From contig NC_073746.1 of assembly GCF_029784135.1 (NCBI RefSeq), positions 147,192,556 to 147,256,555 of the forward strand: a DNA stretch of 64,000 nucleotides, read 5' to 3'. Position numbers and translations under genes: made by a program. The notes beneath the pieces were generated by a model, which made no database searches, was not told the DNA's origin, and was given only the letters and a program-made list of their open reading frames with translations. Positions 21,111 through 33,083 of this stretch are shown one piece after another (position 1 is the first letter of the stretch; each line of letters starts with the position of its first letter). The stretch is from Toxorhynchites rutilus septentrionalis. Taxonomy: Eukaryota > Arthropoda > Insecta > Diptera > Culicidae.

Positions 21111-22844
21111 TTAAATTCCATTGAACAATAGGACGCTCCATTCCCTTCAAAAACGGGAGTTGATTACGCTTAACATCGCTGCCACTCCACCGGAATCTGT
21201 ATTTTGCATAACTATTATCGGTGCATAACTATTATCGGTGGAGGTAGAATTTGTGCCAAATCCATCAATCCTTCGCCCCAATGTTGGAAATCCTGCATAT
21301 CATTGCGAATCAGCGATTGTAATCCTACAGACCGCATTATCTATGCATAAGCTGAATCAACAAAATAAATAATTGAACCATTTCGCAAGAGAATGACAAA
21401 CACGCGTGTATGAATGTGTTCTCTCGGGAACGAATCGAAAAAACAGCACCGAAAGTTATGTTCTCTTCAATCTCTGACATCTTCTCTATGCTTGCAAAGA
21501 TTAGCGTTGATTCGACTTCGTTTTTTTTCTGTTGGACTGAACACATAAATTGTGATCATTGTACGCTATCAAAAATGCTTGGGTTTTCGGAACGATACAT
21601 GATTTCGTTGAGGAAATATATCCACTGGAGTTGTTCGATTGACGAAGGCAACCTGCTGAGGGTCCACGCGTCTCTACAAGAGGGCGGGATTTTAGCCGAA
21701 GCTTCGATTGCTTTTTTTCTCGACCAATGGCTCCAACTGGGAAAATTACTGCGTGGAGGTTGAAATCAAAATGAAGCGTTTTCTGGACAAAATTCAGAGT
21801 TACAGAGCGTGTGTAAAGTTAGATACACGAAATGTATTTTGTTGGCATCTTATTTGTTTCTCGTTCATTCCTTGTTTTCGTATTTAAATCAATCGATGAG
21901 TATTGATTCTGAAATCTCACCCGAACAATAATATCGTACAAGGAATGAAGTATAACTGTTAAACTCAATCAGAGTCGCGACATATCGACGTTATGGTTTT
22001 TGGATCGATTCATGTCATAAATTTGGAATCAGTGAGATCAATTCCACTCGAGTTGTGTATCTGCTTGGAATGAAATCGCGAAAAGAATACATTAATATTT
22101 TTTATGATTGACTTGGGAATTATGGAAATAAGCAATTTATAGTTTTTTGGTTGAGTTGAGTTATCTTTGTTTATAGCCGTTCACCACGAGCTGAGATCGG
22201 TTAGTTAAGGGAATCAGCTGTATCAGAGATAGCAAAGGCGATTATTCAGTTATCAAACGGACGATTAACTACCTAGGGTGGAAAGATAAGTGTTTTATGT
22301 AGAGCAGTCACGTTATTCGAGTTTAGTCCAGAAATGATCCAATGTACGTGATAGAGCACAATAAAATAAAATTTTTACGCTGGTTATGATTCGGGAGGCA
22401 AGCAGAACTCGTTTTTTCAGTTGGAAAGATAATGATGATGGACGTATTGCAACCGGAGGAATAATCAACCCGTCTCCGTACTTTTAGGTAATTGTACCAA
22501 CATAGTACAGTTTCATCATTGTGAGAACCACAACATGTTGAAGCCTATTAGATCTTAAATTGAGATTAATTCTCCCGAAATAGATGTATATTGTAGGCAT
22601 TTTTAACTCTTCCTGATCGTATCCTATTGTGTCTGTTGATGAGCGAAATTGCCGATCGAGGCACCCCTTAACTTGATGTATCATCAAAATCGCGAGGTAG
22701 CAATGAAACAACGAAACAGAAACCTACAGAAACAGTATAAATATTGGTGCCATCCTTTGCTTGAAATATTTCAAATTTAAAATTAGCCACATGAGTAAAA
22801 AAAATTGTATTAAAATATATGAGTTTGTCAGTAAAGTTAGTGAT
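21111..22844. other. No recognisable gene
   Basis: AT-rich sequence. A 20-bp phrase (cataactattatcggtg plus flank) is duplicated at 21205-21242. The 117-codon frame at 21410-21763 has no motif I recognise and no relatives in the window. I do not call it. Confidence 0.4.
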
Positions 22845-22857
22845 AAAAACTATTTAA

Positions 22858-23347
22858 GGGGGTCTCCGTAGCCACATTGGTTGCGCGTTCGCTTAGTTAG
22901 CGATCGGTCGTGAGTTCAAAACTCAAGGCCCTCATTGACCATCTTTGTGTTGTTACAGAAAAACTACGTCCACGCAACAATCATCAGCGATGGAGATCGA
23001 TCCACGGTCGAAATAAGATCGATTCATTCATACAACTGCTCTGCTCTGCAAGACACATCGGACTGCTGTTCTGTCAATAACTCAACAATGATCAATTAAC
23101 TGTCTCCGCTATCCGATCTAACTGGATAATCGAAGAACAGATAGAGAACTCTTACGCCTAAATGGCTACTGTGTAAATGTGTACCATATGCAATGGTATA
23201 GAGGGGAATATTCCAAACGCCGAAAAAATGGCAACTGTGTATTGTGCTAATTACAGATATAATAAACATGTGACATGTACACGATTAAATTTCGGCTCTG
23301 TTTACAGCTAAAATGCTAATGAGCCTGAAATAAACAAAAGGGACAAA
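22858..23347 (+). mobile_element. tRNA-derived SINE, complete
   Basis: It starts gggggtctccgtagcc. A box-A-like part (tagccacattggttgcgcg) and a B box (ggtcgtgagttcaaaactc) mark a tRNA-derived RNA polymerase III head. The body includes caactgctctgctctgcaag and ends ggctctgtttacagctaaaa, then aatgagcctgaaataaacaa and an A run. The 13-bp target duplication aaaaactatttaa lies at 22845-22857 and 23348-23360. A second copy, split by E4, is at 59307-62007. Confidence 0.85.
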
Positions 23348-23360
23348 AAAAACTATTTAA

Positions 23361-24199
23361 ATCGTGAAAGAAGGAAAAACTACAAAATCCAGAAGATTCG
23401 AAAGGACTGCATCGGCGTTCAATTCATATATTTAGACATGACATCCACCATTTCTCGACAACCTCATCCAGCTAACGAGTGGGTCGTTTCGAAGACTGGC
23501 AATTAGAACATAATTATTTGACTCAGGCGTGACGAAAACGCAATTTTTTCATTACTATTGAACCAGATGGAAAACTATTAATGCTTTACAAAATTAACCG
23601 AAAATTTCGCATGAACTTCAACACGTTCACAATTCGTAGGTCATCCTTAGTTCTCAATCAATTCGAACAACCTATTCGTCGTACTTTCACCCAAGCTACG
23701 TGCGAATGATTTGGTGTCGGTTCCTCACGATTAAACACAAGAACGGAGCCACGGATTTGAACAGTCAGTATCAGGATTGATGCATCTTAGTCTGTATCAG
23801 GTTTATATGTCAAAAAATAAATTATATACCGCGAGTATAGATTACGTACATAAAAATAATTTCTGTGGAAACTTGTGTGTTCTATATAATTCATATCAAT
23901 ATATAAATTGTGGGTGTGACGAAGTTCGCCGGGTCAGCTAGTTTGTTAATAAAAACGAATTCTATTTCAAATGTTGAACATTTTCGGATATCTTATATTG
24001 TCTCCTTCCTCCCAAAAATTTCCACGTGGTATGTTCGACTATAACGCCCACTCATCTCCACCCATAAAAAAAAACACAGAACACCCCCCTCCTACCTACT
24101 GGACGGTGCCTACACTCTCTAGTAATGATGCTTCTCCCGCTTCTGATGATAAAGCATTTATTTTTGGTATAAGTTATTTCAGAAGTTCAATTCAATAAG
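23361..24199. other. No gene; possible element end near 23940
   Basis: Mostly unassigned AT-rich sequence. Around 23910-23940 is gtgacgaagttcgccgggtc followed by agctagt, a phrase typical of the ends of dispersed insect repeats. Its partner end is not identified. Confidence 0.4.
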
Positions 24200-24416
24200 T
24201 GCGCACCTTTGCCCCCCACTATGGGGCAAAGGTGCGCATTTGTCATTTTGTATTAAAATAGGTATTTGTTCAATTACAAACACAGCTCGAGAAATGCTTG
24301 TACTACGTTTCGAAGGTAATATATATAGTTACAATTTGGTAAGCAAACGGAATTTTATTTGCTTTTATTTCAAGAGTTATTGGACGACAACAGTTAGGTG
24401 CGCACCTTTGCCCCGC
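24200..24416. mobile_element. Small inverted-repeat element, gcgcacctttgcccc family
   Basis: A 16-bp perfect inverted repeat (tgcgcacctttgcccc, 7-nt loop, complement) lies at 24200-24238. A third copy of gtgcgcacctttgcccc is at 24398-24414. The stretch 24223-24414 is therefore bounded by inverted copies and may be a ~190-bp MITE. The left copy may belong to a neighbouring unit. The superfamily is unassigned. Confidence 0.45.
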
Positions 24417-24443
24417 ATTACTCTACAACAATTGTAGCTATTA

Positions 24444-25743
24444 AAGGGTGTGTCACATCAAATTGCATCAAGGAAAAAACGCTGTATAAATTTAATTTTT
24501 AGGAATTATATCTTCAGTTTTCGCTTATAATCAGGTAAGATTGTATAGATCACGTTGGCCATGCTTCACTGTCAATTTTTCGTAAATTTGGAAAAATGTC
24601 GTCGAACGAAAAAGAGCGTCGTGAATTAATCCTGTGCACTCATTTCGAGAATCCGGAGTTGTCTCATCGGGACATCGGTAAGATGCTGGGAATCGTCCAA
24701 TCCACGGTCAGCAGAGTACTAAAACGATACTTCGAGAACCTAACCATCGACCGGAAGGTGAAGAACGGCAAAAATGGATGCTCCGTTAGTGAAAAAGATC
24801 ACAAGCGCGTAGTTAAACAGTTTAGACGTGATCCGAGAAGTTCGGTCCGGGATGTCGCCAATAAGCTGAATTTGTCAAGTTCATTCGTCCAGCGGACCAA
24901 ACAGCGGGAGGGCCTGCGTACATACAAGGTTCAGAAGGCTCCTAACCGCGACGAAATGCAAAACATGGTGGGGAAGACGCGAGCCCGGAAGCTGTACACC
25001 GAAATGCTGACGAAGCCGCATTGCCTGGTAATGGACGACGAAACCTACGTCAAAGCGGACTTTCGTCAGCTGCCGGGCCTGTTGTTCTTCTCCGCAGAGG
25101 ACAAATTCAGCGTTCCGGAGGAGATTCGCAAGCAGAAACTATCCAAGTTTGCCAAAAAGTACATGGTGTGGCAAGCGATCTGCTCTTGCGGAAAGCGGAG
25201 CGCCCCCTTCGTGATGACCGGCACGGTAAACGGGCAGGTTTACCTTAAGGAGTGCCTACAGAAGCGCTTACTACCACTATTGAAGCAGCACGAGGGCCCG
25301 ACCATCTTCTGGCCGGATCTCGCTTCGTGCCACTATTCAAAGGACGTGTTGGAGTGGTACGAAGCCAACGGGGTCACCTTCGTGCCAAAGGAAATGAACC
25401 CGCCCAACGCGCCGGAGCTTCACCCAATAGAGAAATATTGGGTGATTATGAAGCAGGCCTTCCGGAAGAACCCAAAAGTTGTCAAATCGGAGGCGGACTT
25501 CAAGAGAAAATGGATTTCTGTTAAAAAAAAAACTACAACCTGACGTTGTACAGAACCTTATGGACGGGGTAAAGAGGAAGGTGCGAGCATACGGGCTTGG
25601 GCTCGAAGTATGAATAAAAAGAAAATGCCAAAAGTTGTTTAATAGTTTTTATTTTACTGTCTAAAATTTTCAAAAGGATCGGTCTACTGGGCGAATTTCT
25701 ACAGCGTTTTTTCCCGTGATGCAATTTGATGTGACAAACCCTT
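24444..25743 (+). mobile_element. ITmD37E transposon, copy B
   Basis: 1300 bp. The left end is aagggtgtgtcacatcaaat with TA at 24442-24443. The right end is altered (gtgacaaacccttt instead of gtgacacacccttta) and the flanking TA reads TT. Orientation is opposite to copy C 0.46 kb downstream. Its transposase keeps all catalytic residues. Confidence 0.92.
24596..25613 (+). pseudogene. ITmD37E transposase, copy B, single C-terminal frameshift
   Basis: ATG at 24596. The open frame of 315 codons holds the full helix-turn-helix (LSHRDIGKMLGIVQSTVSRV) and the catalytic motifs VMDDETYVKADF, FWPDLASCHYS and APELHPIEKYW. It shifts in a run of ten A at 25523-25532, where copy A has nine. After the shift the family C-terminus (LQPDVVQNLMDGVKRKVRAY) is in another phase and ends at TGA 25611-25613. 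This is the least damaged coding copy in the window. Loss of the last ~25 residues may or may not abolish activity. Confidence 0.92.
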
Positions 25744-26199
25744 TTTCGTGAATTATCGCGGCAGAGTGCTTTCGCTAGGATATAAATAGTGCATTTTTGC
25801 CGCGGTAAATCATCGAGTTCATTTGTTTGTTCACTCTCGTGTGGTTTCATTCCCTCGATTGTGGATATATGGAGAAGCCACACTCTATTAATGGTCAGAC
25901 AACCGTTGCTTGATATCAACAAAGATTTCAGCATTCCCGATGATAAATAGATGAAAAGATTCTGAAGTGTCCATTCTCAAATTTAGTTTAAGTCCAAAAT
26001 AATATCCTTCATTTTAGAGGCAACTGACGTTCCCAGTGGAACTTTTGACTTCTCAACGTAAGCATTATTTGCGCCATTTTTATTAGTAGAGCTTAGTAGA
26101 GTTTTCTATAATAATAACACGCCTTAAATTTATTCTGGAGTGGAAAGCTTTAGAATACGCGCGACCTCAGTGTAAATCGGAAGAAATTTCTTTAGAAAA
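25744..26199. other. Spacer between two convergent ITmD37E copies
   Basis: About 456 bp of AT-rich sequence without a recognisable gene. It separates the damaged inner ends of copies B and C. Confidence 0.5.
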
Positions 26200-27243
26200 A
26201 CTATTAAACAACTTTTGGCATTTTCTTTTTATACATACTTCGAGCCCGTATGCTCGCACCTTCCTCTTTACCCCGTCCATAAGGTTCTGTACAACGTCAG
26301 GTTGTAGTTTTTTTTGAACAGAAATCCATTTTCTCTTGAAGTCCGCCTCCGATTTGACAACTTTTGGGTTCTTCCGGAAGGCCTGCTTCATAATCATCCA
26401 ATATTTCTCTATTGGGTGAAGCTCCGGCGCGTTGGGCGGGTTCATTTCCTTTGGCACGAAGGTGACCCCGTTGGCTTCGTACCACTCCAACACGTCCTTT
26501 GAATAGTGGCACGAAGCGAGATCCGGCCAGAAGATGGTCGGGCCCTCGGGCTGCTTCAATAGTGGTAGTAAGCGCTTCTGTAGGCACTCCTTAAGGTAAA
26601 TCTGTCCGTTTACCGTGCCGGTCATCACGAAGGGGGCGCTCCGCTTTCCGCAAGAGCAGATCGCTTGCCACACCATGTACTTTTCGGCAAACTTGGATAG
26701 TTTCTGCTTGCGAATCTCCTCCGGTACGCTGAATTTGTCCTCTGCGGAGAAGAACAACAGGCCCGGCAGCTGACGAAAGTCCGCTTTGACGTAGGTTTCG
26801 TCGTCCATTACCAGGCAATGCGGCTTCGTCAGCATTTCGGTGTACAGCTTCCGGGCTCGCGTCTTCCCCACCATGTTTTGCATTTCGTCGCGGTTAGGAG
26901 CCTTCTGAACCTTGTATGTACGCAGGCCCTCCCGCTGCTTGGTCCGCTGGACGAATGAACTTGACAAATTCAGTTTATTGGCAACATCCCGGACCGAACT
27001 TCTCGGATCACGTCTAAACTGCTTAACTACGCGCTTGTGATCTTTTTCACTGACGGAGCATCCATTTTTGCCGTTCTTCACCTTCCGGCCGATGGTTAGG
27101 ATCTCGAAGTATCGTTTTAGTACTCTGCTGACCGTGGATTGGACGATTCCCAGCATCTTACCGATGTCCCGATGTGACAACTCCGGATTCTCGAAATGAG
27201 TGCACAGGATTAATTCACGACGCTCGTTTTCGTTCGACGATAT
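26167..27243 (-). pseudogene. ITmD37E transposase, copy C, start and stop codons lost
   Basis: The frame is open through the whole protein. It carries LSHRDIGKMLGIVQSTVSRV and the triad motifs VMDDETYVKADF, FWPDLASCHYS and APELHPIEKYW. The start codon of the family is ATA here (27243-27241, minus). The normal stop has become TGT, so the frame reads on past EV into CIKRKCQKLF and stops at 26167. The A run before the C-terminus has the correct length. A downstream ATG or near-cognate start would be needed for expression. Confidence 0.9.
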
Positions 27244-27395
27244 TTTTCCAAATTTACGAAAAATTGACAGTGAAGCATGGCCAACGTGATCTATACACTC
27301 TTATCTGATTATAAGCGAAAGATGAAGATATAATTCCTAAAAATTAAATTTCTACAGCGTTTTTTCCGTGATGTAATTTGATGTGACACACCCTT
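26200..27395 (-). mobile_element. ITmD37E transposon, copy C, one end missing
   Basis: The outer end (27350-27395) is a standard ITmD37E inverted repeat with TA at 27396-27397. The inner end is absent: homology to copy A stops at ctattaaacaacttttggc (about 26201), so roughly 97 bp including the inverted repeat are lost. Confidence 0.9.
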
Positions 27396-27397
27396 TA

Positions 27398-28131
27398 TAT
27401 GGGATTGGAACCGCTGTATACGAGCGCCATTAAAATTTGCCCCCATTTTGCCCAAAGCGGAACGCAGGTTTAAGGAAAAAAATGTAATGAAGCATCTCAC
27501 TACGATTGCGTTACCAGACATCGGGTGATACGCCGTAGGGATTTTGTGGACAAGGCAGCTGGAAGAGAAAGTGAAAGTTTACCACAATCAACCTATTTTT
27601 AAAACAACATGTAGTCAGAAACTGAAGTTCACTCTCTTTCTACATATCTATCTCGTTATCTATATGTTGGCTGTGGAATGTAAACAGCAATAAAGCAGTG
27701 TTGTCTCCATTCTGTACCTGGTGTGTGCGTACAAGCTGAAATATCAGAATATAATGTTTACATGCGACATGTATGCGGAAAAGGGTTTCGTTTAACATGC
27801 GAAGAATTGTTTTAACGATCCGAAAATAACAATTTCGACCCAATGAGGTCCATATGTGTGGTGGAGCAGTAGGCGAAGTATATATGTATTGGCAAGCAAA
27901 ATATCATGTCGTAATTATTTGCATTCAATATGGAATGTATATGGAAGAAACAAAACAATGTTGAAAGTACTCACGGTTTCATGATAATTTGAGCCAAAAT
28001 TCTAATGAAATCATTCAACTGTTTGTTTTTTAACAGATGGCAATTGTATCGTGGCTTATTTCGATTACTTATGTGGTAAAAAGATCTAGAGAGCAGTCGT
28101 TTGCTTACTTCTCGAAAGCAGTAACTTTTTC
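27398..28131. other. No gene seen
   Basis: AT-rich sequence between ITmD37E copy C and a SINE. No motif or repeat partner was recognised. Confidence 0.45.
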
Positions 28132-28286
28132 GGTTTTTTTTTTATCTGTATTATAGTGATTTTCAACTCATCTGGCTGGTTCGTCACTTTTACTTCCATT
28201 TTTGGAAGAATGTCGGGAGTGAGAATTGAACTCGTGACCTTTAGCGTGAGAGGCATGGATGTTACCACTACGCCAGATCGCCTCCA
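28132..28286 (-). mobile_element. tRNA-derived SINE, second family
   Basis: On the minus strand it runs from ggaggcgatctggcgtagtg (A box) through ggtcacgagttcaattctca (B box) to the tail gtgacgaaccagcc, gttgaaaatcactataatac and an A run. It is the partner of the copy at 48769-48933. The tail matches the 3' end of the LINE at 13084-19941. Confidence 0.8.
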
Positions 28287-28725
28287 GGGTGAAATTTTGA
28301 ATAATTGGCGATTATTCTTTCACAATATACACTCCGACACTGAGAGTCTTCGAAACATCAACTTCATAACGTTAAAATAATGAAACTCCGTTTGTTTCTA
28401 TGAACGTGGGGGAGTGAAAATGGCACATGGAAATATCACTTTTGACGTAGGATTACGTCTTTCGGGAACATATTGGGGTACAAATTGAAAAACGAATATC
28501 GATTGCATCGTGAAAAATGTCCAATTTCAAACGCTTATTGCTCAGTCATTTCTTGATATATTTTTTCGTCAATCGATTTCGGCACTCCATATTTTTTTTT
28601 ATATTGAAGAAAATAATATATGTTATGAAACTAATTATTGAACAATTGGAAAATCTCAACCCCTATCCTAACGGCAATACCCACTTTTGATTGGTCGAAA
28701 TTGACGACATATGCGGCGGTTCCCC

Positions 28726-29000
28726 AACAGAGACATCGAAACCAAACAGCCTGGGGGAAGTCGGCATTGCAAATACATGAAAGAAGGGGGAGCTTTTGCT
28801 CCCAGCGAAATGTGTTCCCTAACAGAGACATCAAAACCAAGCTGCCTGGGGGAAATCGGTTTGCAAATACATGAATGTAGGGAGAACTATTGTTCCCGCC
28901 GAAATGTATTCACTAACAGAGACGTCAAAACCAAGCTGCCTGGGGGAAATCGACATTGCAAATATATGCAAGTCGGGGGCATTTTTGTATTGAAAGTAAG
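28726..29000 (+). repeat. 95-bp tandem repeat, nearly three units
   Basis: aacagagacatcgaaacc starts at 28726, 28821 and 28915, so the period is 94-95 bp. Each unit contains gcctgggggaaatcgg, ttgcaaatacatg and a tttgctcccagcgaaatgtg block. Related units occur in E6 (ctctgttaggga at 20473 and 20568), E2 (44440-44690) and E5 (58500-58640). Confidence 0.85.
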
Positions 29001-29726
29001 GTGTGTGATAAGATTAATTTTAGCAAATAAAATTTAAATTTGGAACTTTAATGTTGATTGCTTCGTGAAATTTCATATCAATAACCGATCGTGTATTGTG
29101 AAAAATATAGCACAAGTGTAAGTGTAAAATTGTATATGGTAGCAGTTGTGTTAAAAATGACTTGATATATGAAACGATTTATTTTAATTCTCATAAATGA
29201 AAACCAAGGTGTGTTCCCGCTCGAGAACGGGTCGTTCGATCTAAGCTGTCTGTTTTGTTGTGTTCATTTTCACCCAAGGAAAGTTTGTATGGCATGAAAA
29301 ATAGTAGAAAATGTGATTTCCAATATGCTCTACATATAGTATTAGGTGTTGTTAGTCCAATTAAAATTCGCGTTGGGTTGAATAAACACTTAGAAAGTAA
29401 AAATTATAAAAGAAAACTACTTTCTCCATTCCAAGTATGTTTTCTCTACATGTTTTTAATGATGAGAAAAATTGATGATTGTGTTCGGTATTGGTATCTT
29501 ATATTATCTTATATATTGGTGAGTTTTTTTTTCTTTACTTCATCCATACATATCACAGGAGGTATCTTGTCTAGGATCACAGAGGGCGGTTTTCATCATA
29601 TCTCGTTCCACTTCGGTATCTTTTATCTGATACGCACCATCTAAAGACTGTTTATCATCCTTCTGTCATCATCACTCGGTCAACACTGGTCGAGTGAACA
29701 AACAATACCCAACAACCAAACAAAAC

Positions 29727-29762
29727 GACCCTTTTCAGGGCCATCAAATCATTATCAAAGAG
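29727..29762 (+). terminator. Histone-type 3' stem-loop with downstream element
   Basis: gacccttttcagggcc is followed by atc and, 12 bases on, atcaaagag. It has one stem mismatch relative to the E6 version. It sits about 75 bp before the 3' subterminal gtcctacgtca-like repeat of E7, in the same position and orientation as in E6. Confidence 0.75.
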
Positions 29763-29868
29763 TTTAACGAGGTAATTCTTCAAACATATCCAAAATCAAT
29801 AGATCACCTAACGGAATCCTACGTCAACTATGCGGTCGTGTCTCGGACACAACCCTCCTATGACTTTT

Positions 29869-32545
29869 ATCCGTTTTTTTCGACGTAATTTCACAAATAT
29901 TCACTGCACGCTATCGCATTCGCCTCATATTCAGCGGGAACTCTAAAAAATGTACGTTATTCATTAATAAATTACTTCCTGAAAATAGCATTTTCACATG
30001 GATGCGGTGAGTAATCGAAGATAAACACAACGACTGACGTCACTATTTGAGAAATAGTTATGGCAGCGCATGCTATGTCGCTCGAAACTCTACCATCTTC
30101 ATTACCTTTTTTTCCAGGACATTGATTTTGACCAGAGATCAAAATTCTCGCTCGGCTGCGCGATAAATATTCAGTAAATCAATCTAGTTTTCGATGAACC
30201 GTGCATTGTTGATATTTTCGTTTCTTCCTTTTCGCCGAAAATGTGGAAATCCGAGAGATGTGGAAAATCTCTATCTCGGAAGTTCAACAAGAATGCTCTT
30301 TCGTCTCTCATTTGGTTCTAAAAATATAGAGCGAAAAATCAAAGCTACCTTTACTAACGTTAGTCTGTTAGGACAACGTCCAAACGATCTGCATTTGGAC
30401 AGCGTCTGAATTGTATAAATATTAATCCATCTCTTGTTCACTTCACGATGAAACCCAATATTACCGCATGTTTTCATGCAATGTTTTCAGCTATACTGAA
30501 GAGGTGAAAGACCATTATCGGCATCAAGGAGTCACTGAAAACGAAACCATTTTTCGGCAATCATAATTCGACGAAAAATAAAAATCAGCATTGAATTTCC
30601 CGCGAGAATCATAGTGAGCGTATAACATTCTCTCGCCTCTTGTATGCTCAGCTATTTTTCGCTGTGGGTGAAAACGGATGTTTTTCTTCTCAATTCGGCG
30701 AGCATTTCGATCACTGATTTTGACAATGAAAGCCACCACGAAAAACATTTGAAAGAATTATTAGCTGAATATTTAATCATTCGTGAAATGTCGCTCAAGA
30801 AAAACGATCTCAACGAAGATTCATTGAGGCGAAACCCATCAGTAAAGTATGTTTTATTTTAATGGACTTGTTAGAAATTTTCAGTAAAAATATGAGCAAT
30901 GATAATAGATCGAAGCTGATTTAAAATTGGCGTGCTGACGTGGCAATTGGGCCACGAAATACGGAGAGAAAATTCACCCGAATGTTAAATGATCCCGATT
31001 AGAGAAGAAAAAAATTTTTTTTTGTTAAATTTTCTGGTATAATTTAAAATCAGTTCAAAACAACGTGAAGTAGCAGCTCATTTAACAACAACATTCTGTT
31101 AATATTGAATATTTATATTTACATTTAATAAATCCAACCCTATGAGAGACGTGTTGGGAAACCGGAAACTAGGAAACTATTATATGCAGTCTGTCTATGT
31201 ATTTATTCAAATGTGTAATATAAGAATTTAATGAAGTGAAATAAAGCGAGCTAACTTCACTTTCCCAAATCCACTTTCACATGCTTCTCTGCCTAATGAT
31301 TCCGGAACTTTTCTACCATTTTCACTCTTACAACCCGTTTGAAGAATACCTGTGATTTGAGAAATCTAAATTCCCTAGATTGGCAGTCTTCATTGACTCG
31401 CGCTTCTCTTCAATGGGCTAGGCCCCCATTACAAGACATCCCGACTGAGGTAAAGGCAAAACTTCGTGATCCGATGGCTCCAGAATGGTCCGCCCGAGTG
31501 AAGCTTGTGAACTTTTTTTCGTTTTATTTTACCTTATTCCGTGCGTGGCGCCTGGTTGCCAACGCTGATCGGATTAGAGAAAGTCGTTGAACTTATTAAT
31601 TTGTAGAAGTTGCACTTCACTTATTTTGTTGATAGAACTATTGAACTTAACTCGTTTGAATAGCTGATTGGACGAACTTACTCGGCAAGAATCCTGACTA
31701 TAGATATACAAGAAATTATTGCCCATGCCTAAATCTATAAGGGAGAGAAAAGATCTCCCTTTCCTACTCAGATAACCGAAACCGCATCTGTTATCTGCCT
31801 GCCTGTTTGTCAGCCTGGGATTTTCCCCATCCGTGTTTTTCCTCTATTTTTATACTCCACTACGCCACCCACGCCATCACTAAATCAATATTTGCATTTT
31901 TTGCCTTAAATATTCTTTCCTTTGCAAAGCGCGCTATCTCTACCATGTGCGCTTGCGCTGCACTATGGCCTATTGCCCTGATCCTTAATTTGTGCATCAT
32001 AAATTATGCGCCGATTATCGCTTATCTCTCCTGTACTCGCGCGCAAAATCGTAACTCTTATATTCACAGACTATGCGTATAACCGTAATACAGGCAAACC
32101 TTTTTTTGTACGGGAGATAGGGATCGCACAAAAAAATGCATAAATCGCAAATCGGTACACAATTTGCGCTCGTCAAATGCGCTCGTTGCGCTTCAATTTT
32201 GAATATTTTATTAGTTCTATAAGCTGGGACCGTAACAATACTAACTGTAACGAATGGCATTTTTTGAGCCACCATTTGGAATATTGAATTAGTTAAATTC
32301 ACACATTCATAGCTCTCAGGGTGATTGTCAAAGTGCTTACGCAACGGTCACACTCAACGACTTTCCTTATATCATTGACATTTTCGACAAATGTAGTTTG
32401 TATATTCACATAAAAGTATCAGTAGTAGAATTTTGAACATTTTTTGAGTGAGCTAAGGGATTACCCTTTGTTTCATTCCAATCATTCCAATCGTATCCTG
32501 TATCCTGTATCCTGGCGTGAAACTGTTCATGAGCAGAATGAATTT
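29869..32545. other. No recognised gene
   Basis: About 2.7 kb without an assignable gene. A frame of 83 codons at 31339-31590 contains DPMAPEWSARVKLVNFFSF but I cannot place it. At 32083-32160 there is a copy of the acaggcaaacctttttttgt repeat that also bounds the next feature. Confidence 0.4.
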
Positions 32546-33080
32546 GAATACAGGCAACTTTTTTTTTTGTGTGTGAGGGATAAGGACCACAAAAAACGCA
32601 TTAAAAAAATCGTACAAAACTTCACCAGTAGCTTTCCGCTACACAATTTGAAAAAAAAAACTTTTTTGTTTTGGTAGATGGGGACCGCATAAAAAAAGTT
32701 TCCCCAAGAAAATAATCCACATTAACGCCGTTCACCGGTCGATTTCATTTTGTTCATATGCTTTGCGATGGGTCAGTTTTCCTTTTCGTTTGCACGTGGC
32801 TGTGTTGTGCCTTATGTTACATGTCGAAACTTGTTGCTGTAAGAAATTATGTCATGCGCAATTTAGAGCATTTGATGGAAGGATGGGAATGATTTGAGAA
32901 GTGGATAATCTAGACGCAAATATGCTTTTTTCGAACTGAAATACATATAAAATATCGAAAAAAACTAAATGGACGTTAACATCGTCAAGTATGCTTCTTT
33001 TTATATACCACACAGAAGAAGCAGAAAATCGCACAAAAAAATTCGCGCAAAAAAAAACGAAAAAAGGTTTTCCTGTATTC
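32546..33080. mobile_element. MITE-like element, gaatacagg inverted ends
   Basis: It starts gaatacaggcaactttttt and ends with the complement of gaatacaggaaaaccttttt. Internal copies of gggataaggaccacaaaaaa and ggggaccgcataaaaaaagt repeat the subterminal sequence. A third copy at 32083 suggests a dispersed family. No ORF. Confidence 0.45.
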
Positions 33081-33083
33081 ATA

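Larger units (their letters stand above)
28440..29868 (+). mobile_element. E7: palindrome-ended element, intact relative of E6
   Basis: The left end is ttttgacgtaggattacgtc (28440-28459). The right end has aatcctacgtcaac, then the hairpin ggtcgtgtctcggacacaacc, then ctcctatgactttt. It matches E6 in inverted orientation over about 1.4 kb. It contains a CCAAT-type motif (ttttgattggtcg, 28685), 95-bp tandem units at 28726-29000 and a histone-type stem-loop at 29727. No coding frame is convincing. Confidence 0.75.

Noticed and set aside
31339..31590. 83-codon frame with DPMAPEWSARVKL
   Set aside because: It looks protein-like but I cannot place it and it has no neighbouring domain. Mentioned only as an unassigned frame.
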